Below the pieces are notes generated by a model. The model worked only from the letters and a program-made list of their open reading frames with translations. It was not told the origin of the DNA and did no database searches. A stretch of DNA of 54,386 nt from Acidimicrobiia bacterium (GTDB taxonomy: Bacteria; Actinomycetota; Acidimicrobiia; Acidimicrobiales; Aldehydirespiratoraceae). The DNA lies in contig JAHQYM010000006.1 of the NCBI GenBank assembly GCA_024421095.1, positions 1-54,386 on the forward strand. Direction: 5' to 3'. Shown one piece after another: positions 16,386-25,474 of this stretch; the stretch's first letter is position 1; each line of letters begins with the position of its first letter. Both the position numbers and the translations under genes were made by a program.

Positions 16386-18446
16386 GTGGGTGCGGTGCAG
16401 CTAACTTTGCGTAAAGTCGTCGGTGCTGGTGGCAAAACAACCTTAGTACTGCTTTGCTTTTTGAACTTCATTGATGACTTGCCTCGTGCGGTGCGGGTGC
16501 TGGCCCCAGATATTGGCAACTCGCTCAACGTGTCGGATGCAGTGTTGGCTGGCGTGCTCGGTGTTGGCGGGGTTGCGCTGGCGGTTGGAGCGCTGCCGCT
16601 AGCGGCGCTCGCGGATCGCTATTCACGGCGCAAGATTATCGCGTTGGCATCTTCGTTTTGGGCGGCGGCCATGGTCGTAGCGGCATTCGTTGTGAACATT
16701 TTCCAGCTTTTCTGGACAAGCACGGTGATTGGTTTTGGGCAGGCGTACCGAATTCCGCTGGCTGGTTCGCTGATTAGCGATACCTATCCCGTTGAAGGTC
16801 GAGCCAGAGTGTTTGCGGTTGAGGCGCTGGGGAGACCTCTGGGTCTGCTTTGCGGGCCGGTGATTGTTGGTTTGATTGCGGCTATTGCTGGGGGTGATGA
16901 AGGTTGGCGTTGGGCAATCTTGTTTCTGGCCTGCCCACCGTTGCTGGCGGCGGTAGTTGCGTTTTCCTCTACGCATGTCGAAGAACCTGCGAGGGGTCAG
17001 TTTGAACAAGCGGCTGGCGTGGAAGTAACGGAACTTGAGGTCTCAATGAGAATAGCTTTCGCGCGCTTGCGACAAATCCCAACGTTTCGTTTTCTCGCCG
17101 CAGGCCTTAGCGTGCTTGGCTTCGCGCTGCTTAGCGTGCCCTTGCAGTTCAACCTTTTGTTGGAAGACAAATACGCTCTTGGTGCGTTAGCTCGTGGTGT
17201 TGTCGAGTCGCTAATTTGGCTGCCGTCTTTACTGGCTATTCCTATAGCTGGGCGCAAGATTGAGAAAGCTGTTGAAGCTAGCCCGCATTTGCTTGGCAGG
17301 TTTATGGGTGTGTTGCTAGCTGCAGCGGGCTGCTTGTATTTGTTGGCTTTTCCGATTAAAACGATTGGGCTGTTGGTGTTGTTGACCGGGTTTGCCCAAG
17401 CATTGATTTCGGCTGCGTTTGTGGCTGCCCCAGTGATCATTGCGTTGGTGGCGCCTTATCGCATACGTGCTCAAGCGTTCGCGGTGATACCAGTGTCTGT
17501 GTTTCTATTTGGTGGTTTTGCTGGCGGGGTCATTGCTGGTCAGCTTTCTGAGGTTTACAACAATCGTACGGCATTGATTTTGTTGGCACCGGGTTTGGCG
17601 CTCTTGGGTGGTTGGTTGCTATGGCGTGGCGCGTCACATATCGGCGATGATGCCTCTGCGGCAATTGCTGAGTTGCGTGAGGAGCAAACTGAGGTCCACA
17701 AGGCGCTCTCGGGCGAAGATGTGCCGCTACTGCAGTTACGCAACCTTGACGTTTGCTACGGGTCGGTGCAGGTTTTATTTGACGTTGAACTTGAGTTAGC
17801 GAAGGGTGAAGTTGTTGCTCTGTTGGGTGCTAACGGAGCTGGCAAAACAACCCTATTGCGCACCATTTCGGGTTTGGGTGTGCCACACGGGGGTTCGATA
17901 AAGCTCAACGGACGCACCATCACCTACACCGAAGCTGAGACACGATTTCGACTCGGCATCGTTCAAGTACGGGGCGGTGAAGGGATCTTTCCAGGGTTGA
18001 GTGTCAAAGATAACCTTCGCGCGGCGGTGCTCAAGAGCAATATGGAAACAGAGGAATATGAGCTAAAGACAGCCGAGTTAATTGAAACATTTCCAGTTCT
18101 AGGCAAACGCTTCAATGATCTAGCAGATGATTTGTCTGGGGGTCAGCAACAAATGTTGGCGCTGGCGATGGCGCTCATTCACGATCCAGAGATCTTGCTG
18201 ATAGATGAATTGAGTTTGGGTTTAGCTCCGGCGGTAGTGGCAGAACTGTTGGCAGTTATTGCCGAATTGAAAGCCGGGGGACAGACTATGTTGATTGTGG
18301 AACAGTCGCTCAATGTGGCTTTAGAATTTGCCGACCGTGCCGTGTTTTTAGAAAAGGGACTCATTCGTTACAGTGGCTCAGCAAAAAATCTTGCTGAACA
18401 TACTGATCTGGCACGGACGGTCTTTTTCGGAGGAAGCAACTCGTGA
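16386..18446 (+). CDS. MFS transporter fused to a LivF-type ABC ATPase
   Basis: A 686-residue fusion. Residues about 18-420 form a 12-segment major facilitator carrier, with the loop 2-3 signature ALADRYSRRK at about 74-83. Residues about 450-686 form a complete LivF-type ATPase: Walker A GANGAGKTT at 481-489, the QVRGGEGIFPGLSVKDNLR block typical of LivF (usually VPEGRxxFPxLTVxENL), signature LSGGQQQ at about 582, Walker B ILLIDEL at about 603, and the His-loop region ending IVEQSLN, where LivF normally has VEQN. Both halves look intact. GTG 16386 or GTG 16395 could be the start. Its stop overlaps the GTG of the next gene (GTGA), so the two giant proteins are co-translated. A carrier joined to an ABC ATPase is a very unusual design; the carrier may move the same ligand or work as a separate exporter. 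Confidence 0.9.
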   Translation: MGAVQLTLRKVVGAGGKTTLVLLCFLNFIDDLPRAVRVLAPDIGNSLNVSDAVLAGVLGVGGVALAVGALPLAALADRYSRRKIIALASSFWAAAMVVAAFVVNIFQLFWTSTVIGFGQAYRIPLAGSLISDTYPVEGRARVFAVEALGRPLGLLCGPVIVGLIAAIAGGDEGWRWAILFLACPPLLAAVVAFSSTHVEEPARGQFEQAAGVEVTELEVSMRIAFARLRQIPTFRFLAAGLSVLGFALLSVPLQFNLLLEDKYALGALARGVVESLIWLPSLLAIPIAGRKIEKAVEASPHLLGRFMGVLLAAAGCLYLLAFPIKTIGLLVLLTGFAQALISAAFVAAPVIIALVAPYRIRAQAFAVIPVSVFLFGGFAGGVIAGQLSEVYNNRTALILLAPGLALLGGWLLWRGASHIGDDASAAIAELREEQTEVHKALSGEDVPLLQLRNLDVCYGSVQVLFDVELELAKGEVVALLGANGAGKTTLLRTISGLGVPHGGSIKLNGRTITYTEAETRFRLGIVQVRGGEGIFPGLSVKDNLRAAVLKSNMETEEYELKTAELIETFPVLGKRFNDLADDLSGGQQQMLALAMALIHDPEILLIDELSLGLAPAVVAELLAVIAELKAGGQTMLIVEQSLNVALEFADRAVFLEKGLIRYSGSAKNLAEHTDLARTVFFGGSNS

Positions 18447-21301
18447 TTGAACTTCTGGGTCTTGAGGTCGCGCAGCAAGCCATCATCATTGGGTTGGTTG
18501 TTGGTTTGACTTATGCGGCTTTGGCGGCGGGTTTTGTGCTGATTTATCGGGCTACCGGGGTGCTCAATTTTGCTCATGGCGAGATGGGGTTTTTTGGTTT
18601 GGCGCTGTTCGTCTTGATGGTGGTGAATTACGAAGTGAATTGGTGGTTGGCGTTCGTTTTGGCAATCGCCGCAACCGCTTTCGTGGGCATGTCTGTGGAA
18701 CTGATTGTGGTGAGACGCTTGTTCCAGTCGCCACGCCTGGTTTTGTTGATTGCCACGATTGGTGTTGGGCAGATACTTACTTTGGCGCGTGTTGGTTGGA
18801 TTCCAGATATCACCACGGGGGGGAACATTCCGACTGCGTTTGAGGTTACCTGGGAACCAACGACGCATATTCGAGTTTCTGCCCGCGAGGTCAGCGTTTT
18901 GGTGGTGGTGCCAGTACTGATTGGGCTACTTGGTTTGTTTCTGGCCAAAACGCGCTTTGGTCTGGCGGTGCGGGCATGTGCCGCGAACCCTGAAACAGCA
19001 AGGGTTTATGGCATCTCCCCTCGGCAAGTTTCTACCATTGTGTGGACCATAGCCGGGGGGTTTTCCGCAGCAACAGCCGTGCTTGTCGCTCCGCTGCAGG
19101 GCTTGCAGTCGGCTACTGTGGATGACACCGGCAATCTCTTGGTTGAGGAATTGTTGCTCAAAGTTCTGGTTGTGTCGTTGTTAGCAAAAATGTCTTCTTT
19201 GCCGGGGGTCGTTTGGGCTGGGGCGGCGGTCGGGGTGGTGGAATCCATCGCCCGCGACAACGTCCACTCAAGTAACTATTCGATTGTGAATGTTTGGTTC
19301 TTTATCACAGTGTTGTTGTTGGTGTTGTGGTTTGTGCGTGCAGGTAAAAAGGAATTGGGTTGGTCGCTTGCGCCAACATTGCGCCCGATCCCGCCGCGGC
19401 TCCGAAATATTTGGTGGGTGCGAAACCTCAACAAACTTGGCTTTGTTTTCTTGTTTGGACTTTTGGCTTTGGTTCCTTTAGCGGTTACTGATTCGGCACC
19501 GATACTGACTTGGACCAACATTTTGATATTTGCCATGGTGGCTTTGTCTTTGACTGTGTTGACCGGTTGGGCGGGGCAACTATCGCTTGGTCAATTCGCG
19601 CTTGTGGGGGTTGGAGGGTTGGCAACGCTGGCTTTTACCGAAGGCCACGATGTGCCTATTCCTTTAGATTTGTTTGATCTGCATATTGATGTGCCTTGGG
19701 GTGTGGCGGTGGTGATGGCTACTGCTTTGGGTGTGGTCGTTGCGGTTTTGGTGGGTTTGCCGGCTTTGCGGGTACAAGGATTGTTTTTGGCTGTCACTAC
19801 CTTGGCTTTCGCGGTGATGGCGGGCACGTGGGCTTTCCGTCAAGGTTTCTTTAGCGGTGGTACGAGCGCACCACGGCCGGTAGACCGGCCGGAGTTGTTT
19901 GGTGTGGACTTAGGCGAATCACGACGCACGATGTATTTGTTTTGTTTGGTTGTGTTGATGGTGTTGGTGTTGATGCTGGCGCGGCTGCGTGCTAGCGGTG
20001 TGGGTCGTTGCTTGATCGCGGTGCGTGACAACGAAAATGCTGCGGCATCTTGCGCTGTGCCCGGCGGTCAGATGAAGTTGACCGCGTTTGCGTTGGCTGG
20101 GGGGATGGCTGCTTTGGCGGGGGCGTTGTTTGTGATCGCTGCGCCGTCACTTAGCCCAACGACTCAGTTCGCTCCGGCCGCTTCGATCAGGGTTTTGGTG
20201 ATTGCTGTTGTGGGTGGGCTAGGGACGGTCGCTGGGCCGCTGCTTGGTTCGTTGTGGATTTTGGGTATTGAAAGGCTAATTCCCGACCAACTTCAAGGTT
20301 TGCAGCAACTGCTTACCTCGAATATTGGCTTGTTGGTGTTGCTGATGTATATCCCGGGCGGGCTCATTCAGATCGTTTACTCGCTGCGCGATGCGTTGTT
20401 GGGGTGGGTCGACCGCCGTCTCGCTAAGACACGCAGTCAACCCACTCCACCCGTGGCTAACGCAGCAGTGTTGTCTTCGTCTCGTGCTCGCCAACCGCGC
20501 ACTGCTGGCCCGGCACTCGTCGCTAAAGCAATCACCGTCCGCTTCGGCGGTAATGTGGCTTTAAACCAAGTGGACTTTGAGGTAGGCCAAACCGAACTAG
20601 TCGGGTTGATTGGCGCTAACGGTGCCGGTAAGTCCACCTTGTTGAACGCTATTGGGGGTTTTGTGCCGGCCCAGGGAACCGTCGAACTATTGGGGGTGAA
20701 TGTTTCTGCGTATCGCGCCGCGGCTCGTCACAGGGTCGGTTTGGGCAGAGGCTTTCAAGCCGCGCGACTTTATCCGGGTTTGACTGTTTGTGAAGCGATA
20801 ATGGTGGGGCTGGAAGCTCGTTCGCGTTCTCGTCTAGTGCCCTCGGTATTGGCGTTTGCAACAGCGGCCACCCAAGAAAGCGCCAAAAGAAAGTCCGCTG
20901 CTGATATTATCGATTTTCTGGGTTTGGGTGACTACGCCGAGCGTTTCATCGGAACTCTTTCAACGGGGACTCGGCGTGTTGTGGAACTCGGTTGCCTGCT
21001 CGCTGTTGATGCCCGTGTTTTGCTTTTGGACGAACCAACTGCGGGGTTGACGCAACAAGAAGCGGAGGCGTTCGGCTCGCTAATCAAAACGATCCAATCG
21101 GAACTGAACGCAGCAGCCGTTGTGATTGAGCATGACATGGCTTTGGTGATGAACATCAGCGATCGCGTGTATTGCCTCGAATCGGGCATCGTGATCGCGA
21201 ATGGTTCGCCCGAGGCGGTCCGCAACGACAGTTTGGTGATAGCTAGTTATCTTGGTACCAACAAGACCGTGCTGGGTGCCTCGGAGCGCACTCCCAGTTA
21301 G
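18443..21301 (+). CDS. LivH-LivM-LivG fusion: two permeases and an ATPase of a branched-chain-amino-acid-type ABC transporter
   Basis: A 952-residue three-domain fusion. Residues 1 to about 300 are a LivH permease (GLTYAALAAGFVLIYRATGVLNFAHGEMG, then LRACAANPETARVYGIS-like text as VRACAANPETARVYGIS). Residues about 335-660 are a LivM permease (LTGWAGQLSLGQFALVGVGG, VRDNENAAASCAVPGGQMKL, VGGLGTVAGPLLGS). Residues about 690-952 are a LivG ATPase with Walker A GANGAGKST near 724, signature LSTGTRR near 838, Walker B VLLLDEPTAGL and H-loop VIEHDM. With the MFS-LivF protein just upstream and the lipoprotein at 14537-16192 it gives every part of a Liv system in three polypeptides. Its stop overlaps the convergent kinase gene by TTAG. 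Confidence 0.93.
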   Translation: MIELLGLEVAQQAIIIGLVVGLTYAALAAGFVLIYRATGVLNFAHGEMGFFGLALFVLMVVNYEVNWWLAFVLAIAATAFVGMSVELIVVRRLFQSPRLVLLIATIGVGQILTLARVGWIPDITTGGNIPTAFEVTWEPTTHIRVSAREVSVLVVVPVLIGLLGLFLAKTRFGLAVRACAANPETARVYGISPRQVSTIVWTIAGGFSAATAVLVAPLQGLQSATVDDTGNLLVEELLLKVLVVSLLAKMSSLPGVVWAGAAVGVVESIARDNVHSSNYSIVNVWFFITVLLLVLWFVRAGKKELGWSLAPTLRPIPPRLRNIWWVRNLNKLGFVFLFGLLALVPLAVTDSAPILTWTNILIFAMVALSLTVLTGWAGQLSLGQFALVGVGGLATLAFTEGHDVPIPLDLFDLHIDVPWGVAVVMATALGVVVAVLVGLPALRVQGLFLAVTTLAFAVMAGTWAFRQGFFSGGTSAPRPVDRPELFGVDLGESRRTMYLFCLVVLMVLVLMLARLRASGVGRCLIAVRDNENAAASCAVPGGQMKLTAFALAGGMAALAGALFVIAAPSLSPTTQFAPAASIRVLVIAVVGGLGTVAGPLLGSLWILGIERLIPDQLQGLQQLLTSNIGLLVLLMYIPGGLIQIVYSLRDALLGWVDRRLAKTRSQPTPPVANAAVLSSSRARQPRTAGPALVAKAITVRFGGNVALNQVDFEVGQTELVGLIGANGAGKSTLLNAIGGFVPAQGTVELLGVNVSAYRAAARHRVGLGRGFQAARLYPGLTVCEAIMVGLEARSRSRLVPSVLAFATAATQESAKRKSAADIIDFLGLGDYAERFIGTLSTGTRRVVELGCLLAVDARVLLLDEPTAGLTQQEAEAFGSLIKTIQSELNAAAVVIEHDMALVMNISDRVYCLESGIVIANGSPEAVRNDSLVIASYLGTNKTVLGASERTPS

Positions 21302-22242
21302 TTGCCAACAGCATCGGCGGCAAACCAGGCCGCACCCAAAGCAGCGGATTCTGCTCCGAATTTAGCCAACACAACTTCCACTTGCGGACGATGTTGCGAA
21401 CCTAAAAGTAGCCGCGTAAGCCACGTATCGATACCTGCTCTAAGCGCTTCACCCACCTCAGCAAGCCCGCCTCCGAGCACCACCCGGCTGGGATCCAAGA
21501 TTAACACCAGATTGGCGATGCCACGCGCGACTTGGGCGCAGAAACTGTCGAATATTACCTGGGCTTGTGCGTCGCCTTGGGCTAGCGCTTGCACCACATG
21601 TTCGCTACGAATGTCCTTGAGGTTAGTTACTAGACCTGCGACTTCGGGAAATCTGCCTGCCTCGGCAGCCTCGCGTCCAAGCCGGCCAAGTGCATGGCCT
21701 GAAGCGAAATATTCCCACGGTCCAGGTTCCCCGGTGATATGTGTTGGTCCGTCGATGTCAACGGTCATATGCCCTGATTCTCCAGCGAAACCGTTGGCAC
21801 CTAGAAGCAATTGCCCGCCGGCTACGAAACCAGTGCCGATACCGCTTCCCAAAGCAACGTATGCAAAGTTGTCAAGGCCACGCCCAGCTCCGTGTTTTGC
21901 TTCCGCCCAAGTACCAGCGGTGGCATCATTTATTGCGAAGATGTCTCGCTGCGTGGCTTTGCTGAGTCGCCGGCCCAGTGGAAACTGAAACAAATTAGGC
22001 AGATTAGGCGAATAATGCACTAATCCGTAGCGGTCTGTTAAGCCAGCGATGCCAAGCCCCACGGCGGTTACCAGCGGGTGAGCCGCAGCCGTGAGTTCGT
22101 CGATGATCTCAACTAAGCGCCGTAGGAGTTCTTGGCCACTACCTTGAGAAGATTTTTTGCTCCGTGCAATGATGGCACCGTTTGCTGGATCGACGAGCAA
22201 ACCGAGCGCTTTCGTACCGCCGATGTCAATACCGATTAGCAC
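21298..22242 (-). CDS. ROK-family sugar kinase, glucokinase-like, without the zinc cysteines
   Basis: A 314-residue ROK protein. It has the ATP-binding opening IGIDIGGTKALGLLVD, the catalytic Asp in INDATAGTWAEAKHGAG and the glycine-rich ALGSGIGTGFV, then GESGHMTVD. The usual zinc site CxCGxxGCxE is replaced by HITGEPGPWEYFASG, so all cysteines are gone while the following Glu-x4-Gly pattern remains. Catalysis does not strictly require zinc, but it shapes the fold. Likely phosphorylates glucose or a related sugar in the cytosol. Start GTG 22242 overlaps the last codons of valS by 7 bp, so it is translationally coupled to valS. Confidence 0.85.
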   Translation of the reverse strand: MLIGIDIGGTKALGLLVDPANGAIIARSKKSSQGSGQELLRRLVEIIDELTAAAHPLVTAVGLGIAGLTDRYGLVHYSPNLPNLFQFPLGRRLSKATQRDIFAINDATAGTWAEAKHGAGRGLDNFAYVALGSGIGTGFVAGGQLLLGANGFAGESGHMTVDIDGPTHITGEPGPWEYFASGHALGRLGREAAEAGRFPEVAGLVTNLKDIRSEHVVQALAQGDAQAQVIFDSFCAQVARGIANLVLILDPSRVVLGGGLAEVGEALRAGIDTWLTRLLLGSQHRPQVEVVLAKFGAESAALGAAWFAADAVGN

Positions 22243-24878
22243 GTAGCTTGCGCGTTCTGTTCAGGTTCGAGTGTGGCCTGGACGCTGATTTCGTTGCTGT
22301 CGATGATTTCGCCTGGTTCCACTGCCAAGATCACGCCAGCGGCTTTCACATCATCGATGACTTGGTCGAGTATTGCCAAGGTCGCCGCGGTAGCGCAAAA
22401 CCTGGCTGTTAGCAGCGGTGTGCGCAGTTTTCGTTTGTTCTCCGATTTGCTGCGCCGAACCACGCTCAATGCATCAGCGGCCACACTACACGCAGTCGCG
22501 CCGGTACCTTTAGCAGCCTTGTGCAGGTGCGCAGACTGCGGCCATGGCGCCCGGTGTATCGAACTTTCATGCCACCAACTCCAGGCTTCCTCGGCCACGA
22601 ACGGCAGAAAAGGCGCAAACATGCGCTGCATCACCGACAACCCGAACCGCAAAGAATTGCGGGCCGAAGCGGCGCGTTCGTCACCGAATTCGCCGTATGC
22701 CCGTGCTTTGACCAGCTCCAAATAATTGTCTGTGAACCACCAAAAAAAGGCTTCGCTGCGTTCAAGGGCTCGGGCGTAATCAAAATGCTCAAAAGCATCG
22801 GTGGCATCATCAACAAGGTCGGCGAGTCGAGCCAGCATTGAGCGGTCGAGGGGATCGCTGATCTTCCCAGGATCATATTCAACTGGTTTTCGGTCCACAT
22901 CGGTTTGTGCGTCAAAGGTTTGCACATCAAAACTGAGGGTGAACTTGGAAGCGTTGAGCAGTTTGATAGCTAAACGGCGCCCAATCTTCATTTGTTGAGG
23001 GTCGAAGCTCGTGTCGGTGCCGGGGCGTCCCGAAGCCGCCCAATAACGCACCGCATCGGCACCGTATTGCTCCAATAAGTCGTTGGGCACCACTGCGTTA
23101 CCTTTAGTTTTGCCCATTTTTTTGCGGTCGGGGTCGAGTATCCAGCCCGATAATGCGGCGCTACGCCAAGGCGCGGTTTGTGCATCTAAATGGGCGCGCA
23201 ACAGCGAAGAAAAGAGCCAAGTCCGAATGATGTCATGGGCTTGGGGCCGCACATCCATCGGGAATGTTGCGGCGTAGAGTTCGGCATCTGTTTGCCATCC
23301 GCAAGCGATTTGCGGTGTCAAAGAGGATGTCGCCCAGGTATCCATCACGTCAACCTCGCCAATGAAACCGTTTGGCTGCCCTCGCGCAGCTTCAGTGAAT
23401 CCTCGGGGTGCATCGGTGGATGGGTCAATGGGTAGTTGGTCGCGGTTTGGAATTAGTGGCTCACCCCGCAACGGTTGAGCTTGCGCGTCTAGGCGGTACC
23501 AAAGCGGGATCGGCACCCCGAAGAAACGCTGGCGGCTGATTAGCCAATCACCATTTAATCCCTCAACCCAGTTGCTGTAGCGGGCCTGCATATAACTTGG
23601 CACCCAGTTGATTTCGTTGCCTCGAGTTAGCAGCGCTTGGCGCAGGTCGTTATCCTTACCTCCGTTGCGGATATACCACTGGCGGCTCGACACTATCTCT
23701 AATGGCTTATAGCCCTTTTCATAGAACTTGACGGGATGCGTGATGGGTCTCGGCGCGCCCTTCAAGTCAGCAGATTCTTGCAGCAGAGCAACGATTGTTT
23801 GTTGGGCTTGCGCCACCGATTTTCCGGCTAATTGCTGGTAGGCGGCCGCTGCCGTTGCCGTAGTGAGCCATTCTGGAGTGTCGGCATCAAATCGACCGTC
23901 ACGACCGATCACCGTGCGTACGGGCAGGTCGAGTTCTCGCCACCAGGTAACATCGGTAGTGTCGCCGAAGGTGCAGATCATGGCTATGCCGGTGCCTTTG
24001 GCTGGGTCAGCGAGACGATGCGGATAAACCGGCAGTTCCACTCCGAATAGTGGGCTGAGAACCTTCGTTTTGTTGAATAGTGGCTGGTAGCGTGCGTCTT
24101 CTGGGTGAGCAACTAGCGCCACGCATGCTGCTAGCAATTCAGGGCGGGTAGTGTCTATCCAGACTGCTTCGCCGCTGTCGGTGCGGGAGAAGCGGATCTT
24201 ATGGTAGGCCCCGGCGACTTCCTTGTCTTCTAGTTCGGCTTGGGCCACAGCAGTTTGAAATGTCACATCCCAAAGTGATGGCGCTTCAACTTGGTAGGCC
24301 TCGCCTCGATCCAAGTTTTCGAGGAAGGCGATTTGGCTGATGCGGCGGCAATGGTCGTTAATTGTGGTGTAGGTGCGGGTCCAATCAACTGAGAGTCCAA
24401 GCTGACGAAACAATTGTTCAAAAACTATTTCGTCTTTCTCAGTGAGTTCCAAACACAGGTTTATGAAGTTGGGCCGACTGATTGGGAGCGGTTTGCGTTT
24501 GGTTGCTGCGGGGGTGCCGGCATCGTCAGGAGCCTTGAAATCTGTGTCGAAGGGTAATGTTGGGTCACATGTCACACCGTAATAGTTCTGCACGCGGCGT
24601 TCGGTGGGGAGGCCGTTGTCGTCCCAACCCATGGGATAAAACACCTCGCGGCCGGCCATACGCTGATAGCGGGCAATCGTGTCGGTGTGGGTGTAACTGA
24701 ATACGTGGCCAACATGCAGCGACCCGCTAACGGTCGGCGGTGGCGTGTCAATCGAAAATACCCTTTCACGAGGTGTTTTAGGGTTGAAGTGATAGATACC
24801 GCTGCGCTCCCAGCGCGTATCCCATTTCTGCTCAAGGCCGGCTAGATTCGGCTTTTCGGGTATTCGTAAGGCAGTCAT
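22236..24878 (-). CDS. valS: valyl-tRNA synthetase
   Basis: An 880-residue class I synthetase, normal size. It charges tRNA-Val in the cytosol. The HIGH motif is HVGH at residues 55-58 (PPPTVSGSLHVGHVFSY), and the KMSKS motif is written KMGKT in LDPDRKKMGKTKGN near residue 586. The editing domain lies between them with TRPELLAACVALVAHPEDARY. The anticodon-binding domain begins near LDRSMLARLADLVDDATDAFEHFDYARAL. The start at ATG 24878 gives MTALRIPEKPNLAGLEQKWD, the expected N-terminus; a longer open frame upstream is not coding. The C-terminal coiled coil of many ValS proteins is short here. It overlaps the ROK gene. Confidence 0.97.
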   Translation of the reverse strand: MTALRIPEKPNLAGLEQKWDTRWERSGIYHFNPKTPRERVFSIDTPPPTVSGSLHVGHVFSYTHTDTIARYQRMAGREVFYPMGWDDNGLPTERRVQNYYGVTCDPTLPFDTDFKAPDDAGTPAATKRKPLPISRPNFINLCLELTEKDEIVFEQLFRQLGLSVDWTRTYTTINDHCRRISQIAFLENLDRGEAYQVEAPSLWDVTFQTAVAQAELEDKEVAGAYHKIRFSRTDSGEAVWIDTTRPELLAACVALVAHPEDARYQPLFNKTKVLSPLFGVELPVYPHRLADPAKGTGIAMICTFGDTTDVTWWRELDLPVRTVIGRDGRFDADTPEWLTTATAAAAYQQLAGKSVAQAQQTIVALLQESADLKGAPRPITHPVKFYEKGYKPLEIVSSRQWYIRNGGKDNDLRQALLTRGNEINWVPSYMQARYSNWVEGLNGDWLISRQRFFGVPIPLWYRLDAQAQPLRGEPLIPNRDQLPIDPSTDAPRGFTEAARGQPNGFIGEVDVMDTWATSSLTPQIACGWQTDAELYAATFPMDVRPQAHDIIRTWLFSSLLRAHLDAQTAPWRSAALSGWILDPDRKKMGKTKGNAVVPNDLLEQYGADAVRYWAASGRPGTDTSFDPQQMKIGRRLAIKLLNASKFTLSFDVQTFDAQTDVDRKPVEYDPGKISDPLDRSMLARLADLVDDATDAFEHFDYARALERSEAFFWWFTDNYLELVKARAYGEFGDERAASARNSLRFGLSVMQRMFAPFLPFVAEEAWSWWHESSIHRAPWPQSAHLHKAAKGTGATACSVAADALSVVRRSKSENKRKLRTPLLTARFCATAATLAILDQVIDDVKAAGVILAVEPGEIIDSNEISVQATLEPEQNAQATC

Positions 24879-24953
24879 ATGGCATTTGAGGTTACCGCCT
24901 AAGTTCCTCGCCCACCGCGCCACAGTCGCGGATTTGAGACCTACGCTTAGCGT

Positions 24954-25460
24954 ATGTTGTCTCCACCTGCGGATTCTGATACTTGGTTGGGTTTGACGTC
25001 GCAAACCTTGCCGTATGGGGCTGCCCTTGATTGGGCTGTGTTGCCGCGGTGCGGTGCGGTGGTTTTGTTTTCGGGAACGGCACGAGATCATGCTGAGGGT
25101 CGTGAGGGTGTTGAGCGTCTTGAATATGAGGCGTATGATCGTTATGTAGTGCCGAGATTGGAAGAAATCGCCGAGAAAATTCGACAGCGTTGGCCAGTGG
25201 TTGGGCGTATTGTGCTTTTGCATAGGGTTGGAGAGGTGGCGTTGGGCGAGTCGGCGGTAGTGGTAGTGGTGTCGTCACCGCATCGTCCTGAGGCGTTTGC
25301 GGCGGCGCGTTTTGGGATTGATGCGTTGAAGGCGACGGTGCCGATTTGGAAGAAAGAATCTTGGATTAACGGTGAGTCTTGGGGGCTTGAAACGCAGCCG
25401 CTGAGCGATCTTCGTACACAATCAATTATGTCAATATCGGAAAACGTGCCTGATGAGTAG
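24954..25460 (+). CDS. moaE: molybdopterin synthase catalytic subunit
   Basis: A 168-residue protein that, with MoaD thiocarboxylate, adds sulfur to cyclic pyranopterin monophosphate. Family landmarks are CGAVVLFSGTARDHAEG, LEYEAYDRY, HRVGEVALGESAVVVVVSSPHR and the catalytic PIWKKE. It is 11 kb from moeA-moaA-moaC and no moaD lies beside it, so the MoaD partner must be elsewhere. The last codons (VPDE, stop) lie in the first copy of a 14-bp tandem duplication whose second copy supplies the start of the next gene. It is divergent from valS with 75 bp between starts. Confidence 0.93.
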   Translation: MLSPPADSDTWLGLTSQTLPYGAALDWAVLPRCGAVVLFSGTARDHAEGREGVERLEYEAYDRYVVPRLEEIAEKIRQRWPVVGRIVLLHRVGEVALGESAVVVVVSSPHRPEAFAAARFGIDALKATVPIWKKESWINGESWGLETQPLSDLRTQSIMSISENVPDE

Positions 25461-25474
25461 TGCCTGATGAGTAG
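25447..25474 (+). repeat. 14-bp tandem duplication at a stop/start junction
   Basis: TGCCTGATGAGTAG occurs at 25447-25460 and again at 25461-25474. The first copy carries the moaE stop, and the second carries the ATG used by the small membrane protein. Before duplication the ATG would have overlapped the moaE stop. Confidence 0.9.

Noticed and set aside
16193-16528. N-terminal extension of the binding lipoprotein
   Set aside because: The signal peptide with lipobox starts at 16192; the upstream codons lack protein-like features and overlap the divergent promoter region and gene.
24879-25223. N-terminal extension of ValS
   Set aside because: ValS similarity begins at ATG 24878; the extension is low in protein-like character and overlaps moaE on the other strand.
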